A stretch of DNA of 64,000 nucleotides, taken from positions 979-64,978 of the forward strand of contig KB445795.1 in assembly GCA_000320605.2 (NCBI GenBank). The letters run 5' to 3'. The position numbers and the translations under genes were made by a program. Shown piece after piece: positions 35,037 through 46,788 of this stretch (position 1 is the first letter of the stretch; every line of letters begins with the position of its first letter). Below the pieces are notes generated by a model that was not told the origin of the DNA, ran no database searches, and was given only the letters and a program-made list of their open reading frames with translations. Source of the stretch: Gelatoporia subvermispora B (taxonomy: Eukaryota; Basidiomycota; Agaricomycetes; Polyporales; Gelatoporiaceae).

Positions 35037-36635
35037 TCACAGCTCGCCATCAATCTCCATCACGACTGGACAGTGGTCGCTCGCGCCATAGATCGCGCTC
35101 CTGATCTCGCACACCTTCGCCTTCTCCACAATCCTCTCGCTGAGCACAACTGCAACATGCATCAGCATCACTCCTTCACTCCAATAAAAGCAGGCACCAA
35201 GCAAAAATATTACTCACACGTATCGAGCCTCCATCCGATCCCCTTCGCGCGACAGTTGAAGCGATACCCGAAATATGTATAATGCCGCAAGTCAGGGTGC
35301 TTCGCCCGCCAGACATCGACGAAGCGCGGTTGCGCAGGGTCCACATCGACGGTGGGGGTTCCTGATGGGCTTCCCCCTCGCGCGTCAGGGTCGTTCAGGA
35401 TGCGCGCAAAGGCGGTCGTCTCCGCCTCGGTATAGCCCGCGCTTTTGTTCCAGTTGCGTTTGGCGTTTGCAAGATCTGTGTGGGGTGCGTGGGTGAATGG
35501 ATGTGAGTGTGTATGGTTGTGGGCGCGGAAGTAGTAGGGCGTACCCTTCTCAGTGGGCGCGACGTTGAGGTCGCCTGTCCATATTACGGGCTTTTTCTTG
35601 TCAAGCTCGCGGATGTATGTCTCGAAGTGACGATTCCATTCGTTTTTCTGTTCCAGAGTCTACTTCGCGTGTCAACAAGCGGAATCAAGGCACAAAGAGT
35701 GAGAGGGCACCTTCAGGTCTGCGCCTGCGTTCACGACGTACGTTCCGACGACGTAAGTGTTCTCAAACTCGAGCGTGACAATACGGCCCTTGGTTATAGT
35801 CGAGTCTGGATGGCCTGGCAGCTCCGTGGACACGGAAACTGGCTTGATTTTCGAGAGGATCGCAGTTCCAGCTAGTTATCCAATCTCAGGCAACAGTATT
35901 CCAGGCCAAGGATGCCCGGATTGATCACTCACAATACGTCTTCTTGGAGGAGATCGACCAGCATTGGTGCGGGAAACGCGCCTTGAGTGCAGGGTCCGCC
36001 GGGACGTCGTTCACCTGCACCACCCAACCTCGTCACTCACAGCATCTCACCACATACGGCACCACAGTACGCCCACCTTCGTCTCAGTGAGAACGAGCAC
36101 ATCCGGGTCTTCCGCCTCGACATACTGCTTGAAGCCCTACGCGCGCCCGGCCTCATCAACACCTCATCCGTTTACTCCCCCACGGCGGACGCACCTTCTT
36201 CTGCGACGCAGCGAGCCCACAGATGTTCCACGCCGCGACGCGCACCGTCCCGGGCGTCTTCGGCGCAAACTCAACACGCTCAGGGAGGACCTTGTTCGTC
36301 GGCTGCCCATTCGGCGCGAGCCCCGTCTGGCCTTCCCCCTCCTCGTGTCTAATCTCCCTTTGTGTAGTAGCAGACGTCTTCGCCTTCTTCACAGGCTTGT
36401 CCCCCGCGTCTTCATCCTCAGCCGCGCGCTTCGACGCCTCGCGTTTGATTTTGGGCGGCATCGGTGACCGTGCGGCGCTGCTAGTACCTGCGGCGCGGGC
36501 TACGATAGTAGGTATGTTTCCTCCCAGAAACGGAACGGCCAGACGTAAACGAAAGCAGTGTGGTGTGAGGGCGCGACACCGAGCGAGGCGCAGGGCGGCG
36601 ACAGTAGTGGTGGTGGCGACGTTCACGCGTAGCAT
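35037..36635 (-). CDS. AP endonuclease, exonuclease III / APE1 family
   Basis: Exons complement(35037-35149, 35218-35475, 35545-35659, 35711-35871, 35933-36014, 36077-36136, 36195-36635) fit in phase to 409 residues. The enzyme cuts DNA 5' to abasic sites in base-excision repair. Visible active-site blocks: 'VRVAAWNICGL' (Asn), 'DPDVLVLTETKV' (metal-binding Glu), 'IWTGDLNVAP' (Asp/Asn), 'YTYFGYRFNCRAKGIGWRLD' and 'GASDHCPVVMEI' (Asp-His). The first 58 residues before 'MPPKIKREASKR' are Arg/Ala/Leu-rich without acidic residues, like a mitochondrial presequence; the second Met begins a Lys-rich, nuclear-type tail. Leaky scanning could thus give both forms. The alternative start would be at 36461. 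The gene looks intact. Confidence 0.95.
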
Positions 36636-37740
36636 GACTATCCCGCCACAAGCGCGTTGGGCGCGTCTATGCAAGTACCCAGCACGTGCTGCCCCGACCT
36701 CCGTCCTCGGGACCGCGTACGTTCTGCTGCCGTGCACAAGCACCGACTTGCGCGCCGACGCCGACACTACGGCAGTGACGCCGTGGACCCCCAATATTGT
36801 CACAATCAAGTTCTGAGTCGACGAATGTCGGATATAACGCACGGTGTGTTTACCTCGGAGCATAAGAGTTCAGCACGGATAGCTTCAACTTGGCTATGTA
36901 GCTCTCGATTCAACAAATATGGTCATATTCTTGCCTGGGGACTACACCCTCAGGGTCTCCGGACCAGCCCTTCATTCGAACTGAGGCAAGTATCCTCTGA
37001 GAAGTCCGCCCATCACGGTGCTGAGCAGGCACACCACAGGGCATCATCTACACACTTGATGCAGCGTCGCATCAGCACGCACAAGCGGACAGCTGCCAAA
37101 TACACCTGCCAACCTCTCGTGCCCTTGCGACCGGCCTTTCGGAAATCGGACATCATGCATCAACACACGCAACACCCCCGACCCAAATCGACTCCCAGTT
37201 CATTCTTTTTGGAGCGTCACGACCAGAACCTCAAACGAGTCCAGGGTAAATAGAACGGGATCGAATCGAAGAAAGCGTCTGATATATACTATAGCGAAAG
37301 TCCAAAACTAAGTGTTCGTGCCACGCACGACGTCTAAAAGTGCGGCACAATACGGAAACTAACTAGCCGACCATCCACCACCTACTACCGCAATGCGAAG
37401 ACGAAAAGATGCGAAATGAAAGTACGGGTAGTGTGCCCACGGGCGGGCGTAGCGACAGCGGCGCGCGGTGTAATAATAATATAAGGTCGTTCAGTCCGAA
37501 CCAAAAAGTCCCCGCGCCGTCGCCCGTCCCGTCTCGGTGAGGGTAGTGGGTGTCGCCGCTGCGGCACGCGCGCTGCCCGCGCTCTCGAAGTATACTAAAA
37601 TCCACCATAAGGTTCTACTCTTGCACCGAAAATGATTCCTGCCACCGCATCACGCGATGCTTTGAGTTCGAAGTCTGCCGAAAATCCCCAGTCCCGCGCG
37701 GTCCCGCGCAGCGTCACGTCGTGCCTGGCCGCCGCGGCGC
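36636..37740. other. Intergenic, 1.1 kb
   Basis: A plus-strand frame of 198 codons (36657-37253) has no recognisable motif and is not called. The region contains the AP endonuclease promoter and the 3' UTR of the transporter gene. Confidence 0.5.
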
Positions 37741-39452
37741 TCACGATCCGTGCGCGGGCGCGTCGCCCATCGCGCTCGCGGGCCGCGACACGGGGTACGA
37801 CGCCATCGCACTGCCCGGCCTCGACACCGCCGCAGACACCGACAAGCGCGCCGCCTGCTCCACGTCAAACAGCACCGAGGCCTGGCTCTGCGCCGGCGGC
37901 GCGCCCCCATCGAGCAGCATCGCCACGCGCGCGACCGCAGCGCGCGCGCCGGCGGCGAGGGCCGCGCCCGGCGCGGGCGCGTCGTCCTGCTTCCTGCGCA
38001 GCCCGAGCAGCGGCGCGACGACCTCGCGCTCGATGGGCGAGCCGGGGTACGACTTGGCGGAGAGCGAGGCGAGCGAGGCGAGCGACGACGTGGACGCGCG
38101 GCGGGAGAGCGAACCTGCGAGCTCGAACTCGCGCACGGCCGCGGGGCGGCAGCGGCGCCAGCCCCACGCCCACGCGGGCGACGTTGGTCGGGAGCCGGAC
38201 GTAGGGGAGGAGAGCGCGGACGCCTGTGCGGGCGCGGGCGCGGGCGCGTCGGGCTGGTTGTACATCCACGAGGCGGCGAGGACGATGGACGCGCCGGCGA
38301 GGAACGAGGGGGACATGTGGAAGCCGAACAGTGCGGCGCTCGCGAGGAACGCGAGGACGATCGAGAGCGACGTGGCGAAGCCCTTGAGGATGTTGTCCGC
38401 GTACTTGATCACGAGCGCGGTGAGCAGCCCGCCGAGCACCTGCACCGCGACCGTCGCCCACGCCCACGGCCCAAAGTGCGCAAACAGGCCCGACAGCGAG
38501 AGCGAGGGCGAGTCGGGCGACGACGAGAGCAGGATCGGCACGAGCGCGGGGAGGAGCGAGAAGAGCGAGAGCTGCACGTTGCGCACCCAGAGGTCCGCCT
38601 GCGTGTTCTTGAGCACCATCTCAAAGTAGACGCCCGCCAGGCCCGACGTGAAGCACGCGGCGATCACGGCCATGAACCCCTTGAACGGGTTCATCTCGTG
38701 CACCGCGCCCTCGGCGCCACTGCCCCCCGACGCGCTGTGGCCGGTGTTCTGGATCTGCACGACGCCGACGCCGAGCGCGAGGAGGAAGAGCGACGCCCAC
38801 TTGGCCGGGGCGAGCTTCTTGCGGAGGAGCGCGACGGAGAACGCGGCCGTCGTGAGGATCTTCATCTGGTACGACACCTGGAACGTCGCCGCCTCGAGGT
38901 TCGAGACCGCGACGAACTGGAGGTTGTTCTGCACGACGTAGAGGATCGCGGGGATAGAGAGCTTCCAGCAGTCCGCGCGAAAGACCTCCTTCGCGAGGCG
39001 CTTTAGCCGGTGCAGCAGCATGCGCGGAGGGGACATGGGCGTCGGGGCGCAGACGTCGAGCCGGGAGAAGGCGACGAGCAGCGAGATGGTGCCCTTGAGG
39101 ACCTCGGTGAGGAGCACGGCGGTGCCGGCCGAGTAGGTCTGGTCGACGGGGGTGGAGACGCGCGAGTAGTGCATGATAAGCGTGAGGAGGGCATTTTGGA
39201 CTGCCAGAGTCACCAGGCTGCGCGCGCGAGCGGCGGGATCGACGGTGAGCATCGGCACGCGGGACGTCACACGCGCAGGGCGACTCACGATACATATTTC
39301 AGCGGCATGCCGCAGATGGAGGGAACGGCGGCGGGTGCATCGCCGGGGATGCCCTGCTCCTCCTTGTCGTACGGGTCTGGCTCGTCGTGGTCGAGGTTGA
39401 TGTTGAGCTGCAGCGGGAGCGCGTGCTTGGCAAAGTCGTGGTGTTGAGACAT
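37741..39452 (-). CDS. Nucleotide-sugar transporter (SLC35A / UDP-Gal/GlcNAc type)
   Basis: Exons complement(37741-39217, 39289-39452) give 546 residues. About ten membrane helices start at 'SLVTLAVQNALLTLIM'. Family signatures are 'YVVQNNLQFVAVSNLEAATF' and 'VSYQMKILTTAAFSVALLRK', and the last helices include 'VIKYADNILKGFATSLSIVL' and 'GASIVLAASWMYN'. Such proteins exchange cytosolic UDP-sugar for luminal UMP in the Golgi or ER for glycosylation and wall synthesis. Beyond the membrane core comes a tail of about 180 residues, Ser/Ala/Pro-rich ('SRRASTSSLASLASLS'), much longer than in typical members and predicted to face the cytosol. The first exon encodes a 54-residue polar N-terminus ('MSQHHDFAKHALPLQLN'). 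Which UDP-sugar is carried cannot be decided here. Confidence 0.9.
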
Positions 39453-42099
39453 GAACGATGGACGTGTCGGTGCGTACGGTGCGTAGAGTAGAAATAGGCT
39501 AAGCTAGGCGTGCGGGGTATCGGTGAGGCGACGGGTATGGTCAGCGGCGGGGCGGGTCACCAGCGTGCACGGCAGCTGGGAGGGACGGCAAGGCCGGTGT
39601 GGACGAAGACGAGGGCGGTCGACGATGCGGACGACGATGCAGTCGACGATGCGGACGACGATGCGGACGACGAGGGCTGGGAGGGGGGAGCGTCTGTGCT
39701 CGCTGCGCGTCGCCGCCTTTTCTCTTTTTCCAAACGTGCGAACCGCGCTAGCCGCGATAAACGCCCGCCGCCGCCAATCACTGCCATCCCCTCTCCATCT
39801 CTGTTCTCGCCGGGTCATGCTCCCACGCACATACCGCACTCGCATCTCCCTTGATGTCACTCCTCCTCCTTCTGCGCAACACAGACATCCTCTCGCAACA
39901 GGGTCGTGGAGCATCTCTCCTCTTCTGCCGCTGCGCGATAGCAACATCTGCCTCCGCGCCTTGGCTCCCGCACAGCCATCCGCAATCACATTGCGCCGCA
40001 CCGCCAGTTCCGACGCGACCCTCCGCGCTCGTCTGCGTTTCCTCGCCCTCGCCCCCCGGGGCCAGGAAAGACACGGAATCCAACCCTCAGACGCCAACCA
40101 GTGTGACGGTGTGTGGGTCAAATCCGACCGGTCCCTGCATTTATGCGCAAAGAGCGCATGCTCGCCCTCGCAGCGCACTCGAAGACCGAGAGTGTTTGTG
40201 CAGATCCAGAGTCGAACTCGACCCGGGCCCGAACTCGAAGAGTAGCTGTGACACATGTCAATCCGTGACGTCTGGCCCGCACACGTGTCACACAGGACCA
40301 AGCCGGCGGCGCCGTCCAGCGAGTAGTCCGAGCACAGCAGAGGAACCAGTCCAACGTCGCACATCCATTCGATATCGGTTTCGTTCATTTCACCCCCGGG
40401 TCGGAAGCGGGAGCGGCCCAGAGGTGTAGAATTGACAGAAGCACGGAAGGGAGGATGGAAACGCTTGCGTGTAAGAATCCAAGGAACAGCGGACGCGTGC
40501 GTAGAGAATTCGACGAGCATAAGAGTACGAGAGGCGGGTATGAATGGACTCAAAGGTCGCGCATACTATATTGGATCACTTACCCAACTGACCATTCAGA
40601 CTAGAGTGCCCGAATATACTCTTGTGTTTATTCACACGTGCCCCGAGCTTGGTTAGCACTGGTGCCCGCTGAGGCCGAGCTTCGTCGCAGTGCACGCAAG
40701 GGAATATATCTTCTACAACCGCCAGTGGAAGCTGGACCCTCGTCAGTCTGTGCCCGAATACATTCGGTTCGGCACAGGACTTTCGGATGCCGCGTGCAAC
40801 TGAGCTCGAGAACAAACCCGGGTCTCAAGGCGCTCAGGTGCAAGGGAAGGAGTTGAACGAGAATGATATAACTAGCGAGGTGCATTGGCCGCTCATATAG
40901 CCGAGAGATACACGGAAAGTGAAAGGCATAAAGCGTCGAGGTGCCAAGTCAAAATTACCAAATAAGGCAGCTATGAAACCAAATATAGTAAGCTACCCGA
41001 CCGGATTCTCAGTCCACGACGATGACCGTCTCGGGGACGTCTCCACAGACGTCTTTCCCGAATCTCCGGCGACTTGTACAATATTCGAGCCTATTTATAT
41101 GCACCCATGGCTCTCATCGAGCTCGCCGCCTGTGAGCATGCGGAGTGCCCCCAAACGTCCGGATAATCAGAGTCGGAGATCTTGCGCGGCCTGCTGATCC
41201 TTCCGACTCGTTTAAAATTACATACAAGTGTATCAAGCGTTGAGCACCATGTAGCACTTACTCTACATTGGAGTAATAAATATCGAAGCGTGAAAGAGAA
41301 GATCGAAAAGGTATACCCGCACTTTTGTCGTACCTGGCTGGCACTTCGAGCTCCGGCGCTGCGACGTCATTGACATGGGTCTTACTCTACCTCGCGTTGA
41401 AATTCCCGCTTCGAGCTTCGATAACATGCCGACCGCTTCCCAACGGTTGCAGGCCTAGACAAAATCCAGCTATGGCCAGTCCCCAACTCAAAGATATTTC
41501 GTCCGAGCTACGGGATGCTATTCCGCACCTACTGTCGTCGCAAAAATCAGCCACAAACCAAGTTCATATTCCGACGCTCGCCGATCTTCTGTTACGGTCA
41601 CGGCGGGAGGACGCCGACAAGCAGAGTGCCCAAACCAGCCTGGTCCGACGGGGCCAGCAGCAACAGCGCTCCCTCCCTGGCAGCCATCCATCACCGTCGC
41701 CCTCTTCACGATATGTTTTGCAACATCGCACCGCACGCACACGCAGCGTCCCCGCGCGCGCACCGGCGCCTGCATCCGCGCACTGCGCCAGACACATTGC
41801 ATCACGCCCCGGCGCCCAACAACGCGCGCTGTCCACCCCGTCGACGACTCGACGCGTCCTCCCCGTCCATCTTGTCGCCGCCAGCACGCAGCTGGCAGCT
41901 GGCGTCCCCCACGTGCGCGCGGCCCTGGCAGCATCACATGTATCAGTGCGCCTCGCAACCCTCGCAGCCCGTCCAACTCTATCTTTTCCTCCTCGCCAGA
42001 CTAGCGCGCCGCGCCCACACATCGGACAGCTCAATCTGTCCGTTGGTTCTGCGATCAATGCTGTGCGGGACGGACAGCCGGCGGGACGGATGCCCAGTG
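39453..42099. other. Gene-poor GC-rich interval, left part
   Basis: Long overlapping frames occur on both strands (for example 39504-40553 minus and 41325-42383 plus), but their translations are Arg/Pro/Ser-rich with no domain or conserved block, as expected of GC-rich non-coding DNA. The stretch next to 39,453 should be the transporter promoter. An unrecognised gene starting near 41,472 ('MASPQLKDISSELRDAIPHL') is possible but unsupported. Confidence 0.45.
39617..39672. repeat. GACGATGCG minisatellite
   Basis: Roughly six imperfect copies of a 9-base unit (GACGATGCG / GACGATGCA) lie upstream of the transporter gene, giving an Asp/Ala repeat in one frame. Simple-sequence slippage explains it. 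Confidence 0.8.
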
Positions 42100-42109
42100 T
42101 CACGGTGCT

Positions 42110-42600
42110 GGCCTCAGCTCTGCGCAGGTGCGCGTCGCAGCAAGGTCCTCCGCTCAGCAACGCAACACCCGCGCGTTTCGGCCCCGAGCGTCAGCCAGGC
42201 CCGCATCGCGGCACCGCCCTGCGGTACATCTGGACGAGGACTGCGCCCGTGGCAGTCCCGCAGGCCCCGTGCGCGGGCACCGCCTGCTGCACCTGTGGCA
42301 TCTATATGGACGTACGCTGCGTCCGTCGTCCTGCGGCGGATGTCGTATACCGCGAGCCAGCCTCGAGCGTCCGGCCGCCCTGAACGCAGATTCGATGTGG
42401 TGGCATCAGCTCTGCGCAGCAAGGTTCGTCGAGTACCTCTCAGCGCCCAGCAACGCTGCTCCCGGGGTAACACCGCGCTTCGGCACCGAGTCCTGGCCAG
42501 GCCCGCACCGAGACAGATTCCTGCGGTATATCTGGGCGAGCACTGCGTCTCGCCGCAGGGCGCGCTCCCCTTCCAGGCCCTCAAAGGCAAGTAGGCCGTC
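42110..42600. repeat. Diverged tandem duplication of about 290 bases
   Basis: A unit beginning CAGCTCTGCGCAG near 42,115 is repeated near 42,407. Shared blocks keep the same order: GCAGCAAGGT, CAGCAACGC, GCGCTTTCGG/GCGCTTCGGC, CCAGGCCCGCA, CTGCGGTA.ATCTGG.CGA. The copies differ by many substitutions and small indels. No product is supported. Confidence 0.6.
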
Positions 42601-43879
42601 CAGCTGGTGCATAACAAAATGCTGTTCTTGTCGCGCGCCCCGTATCTGCCGTGCTGCTGCAGACACTGCTACGAGTACGCCACAGACTCCCGCAGTGAGT
42701 ATCAAATCAGCTGCCCGCCTCGCCCCAGCGCCCCTCGCGCTTCTGCCACCCCACGCCCCGCGCAGCGAGCCCGCTCTCACTCCGTGACGCTCACCCAGCG
42801 TCAGCGCACCAGTACGTGTGCAAGTGCAATCGTTCGCGGGAACCCCGTCCATCTAACCGATTTTGCGCATATGTCACTAATTGCGAGCACCACGATAGTG
42901 ACGTCAGGTGAGCAGTCCCATACGAGACGCAGGTGTCCTGCACATCGAGCTCAGCTCCTGCAGAGCGCGCCACGGCGTCCACTGCAAAGCCCGCGACCGC
43001 GCCCCACCTCTATCTGCGGAGCGCCCACGGCCCCGGTACGCTCTCCGTCCCGTGCGCAGCACCCAGCAGCACGCAGTCCCAAGCACATCCTTCTTGGAAT
43101 CGTGATATCTGGTCCTATCTTCACGAGCTCCGATGATCGATGACGCCACACGCGTGCCGTCCAACTTCTGCGCACGTCAAAGAAGACCGCTCGATAAACG
43201 AGCATCAAACTCGGCACGTGCCATGTACGCACCGTCCGTGCCATCCACGTCGTCCACGGGTGCCGGGCGACGGATTCTCGCAGCGACGACGCTCCATCGG
43301 ACTCGATCTGGTTCACGGCGACTCCTTGGTGGCGCTCCGCAGAACGCCGGCGCCACGGACCCAACATCCGGGGCCACGCAGAAGCGCATGCATCGCGCGA
43401 CCCACGCGCGCAGCACACCGCACCCGACAAAAATGGCGCCGCAGCACCTACCGCAGCGCCGATCCCCCGCGAACGTGCCCCCGCCGCGCTTCTCGTCCCC
43501 GACGACACCCCGCGGTCAGCTTGGCCCGTACGACATACCGATTCTCGGGAGCCCAGCGGAACGGGTCCGTCCAATCGAGAGCCCAGGGTTCGCGCAGCGT
43601 GGCCGGCGCAGCAAACGGACGCCCACCACTTGATTGCGAAACCGCCGATATGGCCCCGAACACAACAATGCAATGTCCCCCTCAGGGACCGTCCCACTCG
43701 TGTCTGCCTATGCGCGCTCCCGTGCCTGTCTCAATTCAAATTGGATCCCCGCAGCCGTCAAAGTCGCCCGTTCTCGACATGCGCGTCGACTGAACGTCCA
43801 ATCACGTGAATGCCCTCGCTCGCAGCAAATAAAAGCGATACTTGGTGAGCCATGCCGCGATGGTCGCACGCAAGTTGTG
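42601..43879. other. Gene-poor GC-rich interval, right part
   Basis: No credible gene. Open frames are long but motif-free on both strands. Confidence 0.45.
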
Positions 43880-44460
43880 TCGTGTAGCTCAGTACCCGCC
43901 GCGCCCTCTGTATGCGATATGTCAGTCAGGGCCACTACCTCAGGCCGGTGCTCGTGACACAGCTGCCAGGGCTGGCTGTATGCGCTGGGGAGGCGTGAGC
44001 TGTACCGTGGTGGTAGTATGTTCAGTAGTAGTACCACAATAAACACGATCACCCACTGCAAACGGCAGATTCATCCCGAGGACCGTTCCTTTCCATCGCG
44101 TATACCAACCCTTCAACCCATGTCGGGTCCTTGTCTGTAGCTGCGCAAGTCAAGGCCGTTTTCGAGAATACAGCCACGCATGTGTCCTGCTCAGGACGCC
44201 TTGCGCAGGACCGGGGAGCCAAGCAAACGGCGATGATTCCCCCGTGAGTAGTACTGTGTTCGCAGTCCTTGCTGCGTGTCGCGCAGCGTCCTCTGCATGC
44301 AAATTCGCGTTCAGGGCTCTCACCCGAGTCCGTCGCTCACGGCAGACATGCACAGTCTGCCAGAGCTGGCTGTATGCGCAGGGAGCCCGCAGACGGTGGC
44401 ACTGCGGTGGTGGCAATATTCAGTAGAGGTATCGCAACGAACAAAATCACCCAAATAACC
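43880..44460. repeat. Diverged tandem duplication of about 400 bases
   Basis: The string GGCTGGCTGTATGCGC near 43,970 recurs as GAGCTGGCTGTATGCGC near 44,365. Downstream, GTGGTGGTAGTATGTTCAGTAGTAGTACC...AATCACCC-type sequence is repeated as GGTGGTGGCAATATTCAGTAGAGGTATC...AAAATCACCC. The translated minus strands also resemble each other ('AYSQPWQ' / 'AYSQLWQ'), so the pair may be remnants of a duplicated small gene or simply duplicated DNA. Confidence 0.6.
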
Positions 44461-44507
44461 AATATACCCTACGACTCTCTGAGACCTCAGGTGAGCAGCC
44501 TCCGCCC

Positions 44508-46467
44508 TCACACATGCTCCTCCATCGGCTCGCCCCCCTCGGCCTCCTGCTCGTCCTGCTCGTCCTCGTCCACAGCCATGACCTTCTTGAGCGTCTTGAG
44601 GAACACGTCCATCTGCTCCGCCGCAAACGTGAACGAGTCCCGCAGAAAGTCGAGCCGCTGCACGAACGCGTCCGACTCGAACCCGAGGTTCAGCGGCGTG
44701 TACTGTATCTTCTGCACGAGCTCCGCGCGGTCCGGGGGCGCCCCGCCGCCCTCCGCGTCCGCGTCCGTGTCTGCGTCCTCCAGCCGCTGCCAGAACTTGC
44801 GCAGCTGGAACGTGAGCGCTGCGTGCGTGCGCGCGGCGTCAGCTTCGGCCGCTCGCACAGAACACGCGAATGCAGATCGCGAAGCACTCACAAGGCCTGA
44901 CCTCCGTGTCCTGCCCCTCCTGCCCCGCCGTATAGATGCACATGTACACGAGCTCCTCGAGCTCGAGGGACGGCGACTTCTCGATCTTGACGTTCGTGAT
45001 GAGGAAGTTCGTCATGTCCTCGTACAGCTTGATCACCTCCGCGTGCTTGCGGTCGTCCGCCGCGCGCGGCGCCCCCGCACGCGCTGCAGCCGGCGGCGCG
45101 CTCCGCGCAAGCGCCTTCGCCCGCTCGATCTCCGCCTCGAGGTCCGAGCGGAGCACCTTCGCTGTGCACGTCGACGCAAAGATTAGAACTACAATATCGT
45201 GGATTAATCGTATAAACGCACCTTGTTCCCGCGCCTCGGCCAGCTGCGCGTCGCGCTGCTTGACCTGCGCCCGCAGCTTCTCCACGTCCTGTGCGAGCGC
45301 GGCCTTCTCCTCGTCCGCCGCCTCGCGCGTGAGGAAGTGCAGCGCGAAGCCCTTCTCGGGCGCGCTGGACGTCTTCGCGCGCGCGATTTGCGCCGTCAGC
45401 TCGTTAATGAGAGTTTTCTGGGCTACACCGCGACAAAAAAGAGTAAGTCCAGTTAGCTCAAGAGAACGCAATAAGGACGTACTATGGTCCCGTGCTTCGT
45501 ATTGAGCAGTGAGTTCGCGGAGCGCCGTCTCGGGCTCGGTGTATCGGATACGGAAGAGCTCGTCGAGCTGCTTCGTGAGCTTGTCGCGCTCCGCGGAGAC
45601 CTGTGCCCGGTATCCAGTGAGTGAGCCACACCCGCCGCACACCACATCACAATCCAGTCAGCCTGCACGCACATTCGCAAGCTGCCTCTGCGTGCGCTCG
45701 TGTTCCCGCGCCCGCGCCTCTTCCTCCCGGGCATGGCGCGCCGCAGCAGCCGCGCCCGCCTTGCGTGCCCGCGCCGCGCGCTGCGCCGCGACATCCTCGT
45801 CCTCCTGCACCTCGACGACGTCCGGCTCGTCGACCTCCATCGCAGCGGGGTCCGCACGCCCTTTTCCCTTCGCGGACGCCTTCCCCCTCCCGTTCGCCGC
45901 CGGGGGCCGCTTGGGCGCCGCCTTGGCGGGGCGCGCAGCGGGCTCCTCGTCCACCTCGTCCACCTCCTCTCCCCCTCCCTCCCCTTCCCCCTCCTCTTCT
46001 TCCTCCAGCTCGAGCGGCATCGCCGTCTTCTTCGACTTACTCGCAGGCTGCTTCCGCGGCGGCCCACCCAGAGGTACGTCCTCGCGCTCTTGCACCAGCG
46101 CACGCCCCGCTGCCTTCTTCGACGGCGCCCTGCCCGCGGGCTGTTTCCTCGGCGCCTTCCCAGGCCCAGACACCAGCACCACATCCTCCTCCTCCTCCCC
46201 TTCCTGCTCCGACTCCATCTCGAGGACCTGCTGCACCGGGTGCGCAGTCTTCTTCGCCGTGCGCGCGGCGGGCGCGGGCGCGGGGGCCTTGCGCTGTGGC
46301 TGCTTCCCCCGTCGCGCGGGCGCGGGTGCGCTCGGGCCAGTCTGGTTGTATGCATCTGACGGGGCGCGAGCCTGCATTAACGATTCAGCAGCCCTCGATG
46401 AGCGAGCCGGGGACCCTGCGCCGTGCGGCGTACCTAGTTCATCCTCGGAGATCTCGATTTCCGACAT
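44508..46467 (-). CDS. Monopolin-type chromosome segregation protein Csm1/Pcs1
   Basis: Exons complement(44508-44818, 44892-45161, 45222-45422, 45483-45600, 45673-46467) close in phase to 564 residues. The first 260 are Ala/Pro/Lys/Glu-rich and probably disordered, with acidic runs ('EMESEQEGEEEED'). A coiled coil follows ('VSAERDKLTKQLDELFRIRY' to 'LAEAREQ'). The C-terminal globular Csm1 domain covers 'LYEDMTNFLITNVKIEKSPS' to 'YTPLNLGFESDAFVQRLDFL' and 'AAEQMDVFLKTLKKVM'. Csm1/Pcs1 forms V-shaped dimers that clamp kinetochore microtubule-binding sites and act in rDNA silencing. The start 'MSEIEISEDELG' is preferred; an in-frame Met lies at 46521. The acidic N-terminus is longer than in yeast Csm1 (190 residues in total). 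Confidence 0.88.
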
Positions 46468-46788
46468 GGTCTCTTTCGTGATGATGTTGTCGGGAGCGGC
46501 TATCGATAGTCTGTCATACACAGCTTGTGCTGCCTTTCGTCGAGACAGGTATAGAGCCAGTTGCGAGAGGTTGGAGGATGGAGGATGTTGCGAAGGCGCC
46601 TGAACGCGGCGCGTGCACGACGCGCAGTGCAGACGCGTCTCGGCAAATGCCGTATGGTTGGCAATGCTCAGGTTACCACACTAGCCTCGAAGCTCAAGTT
46701 CAGGATGCACATGCCAATGAAGGTTGATGGAAATACGTCCAAAAGCAAATCAACACAAAGGAAATGTATAAGTACATCCGCCACACCA
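46468..46788. other. Intergenic
   Basis: Promoter of the Csm1 gene and 3' UTR of BRX1. Nothing else was seen. Confidence 0.6.

Noticed and set aside
39504..40553. 349-codon minus-strand ORF upstream of the transporter
   Set aside because: Arg/Ser-rich with no motif, overlaps the minisatellite and promoter region, and is matched by equally long frames on the other strand.
41325..42594. Two overlapping plus-strand ORFs of about 350 codons
   Set aside because: They overlap in different frames over GC-rich repeated DNA; composition (Arg, Pro, Ala, Ser) is that of random GC-rich sequence and no domain is seen.
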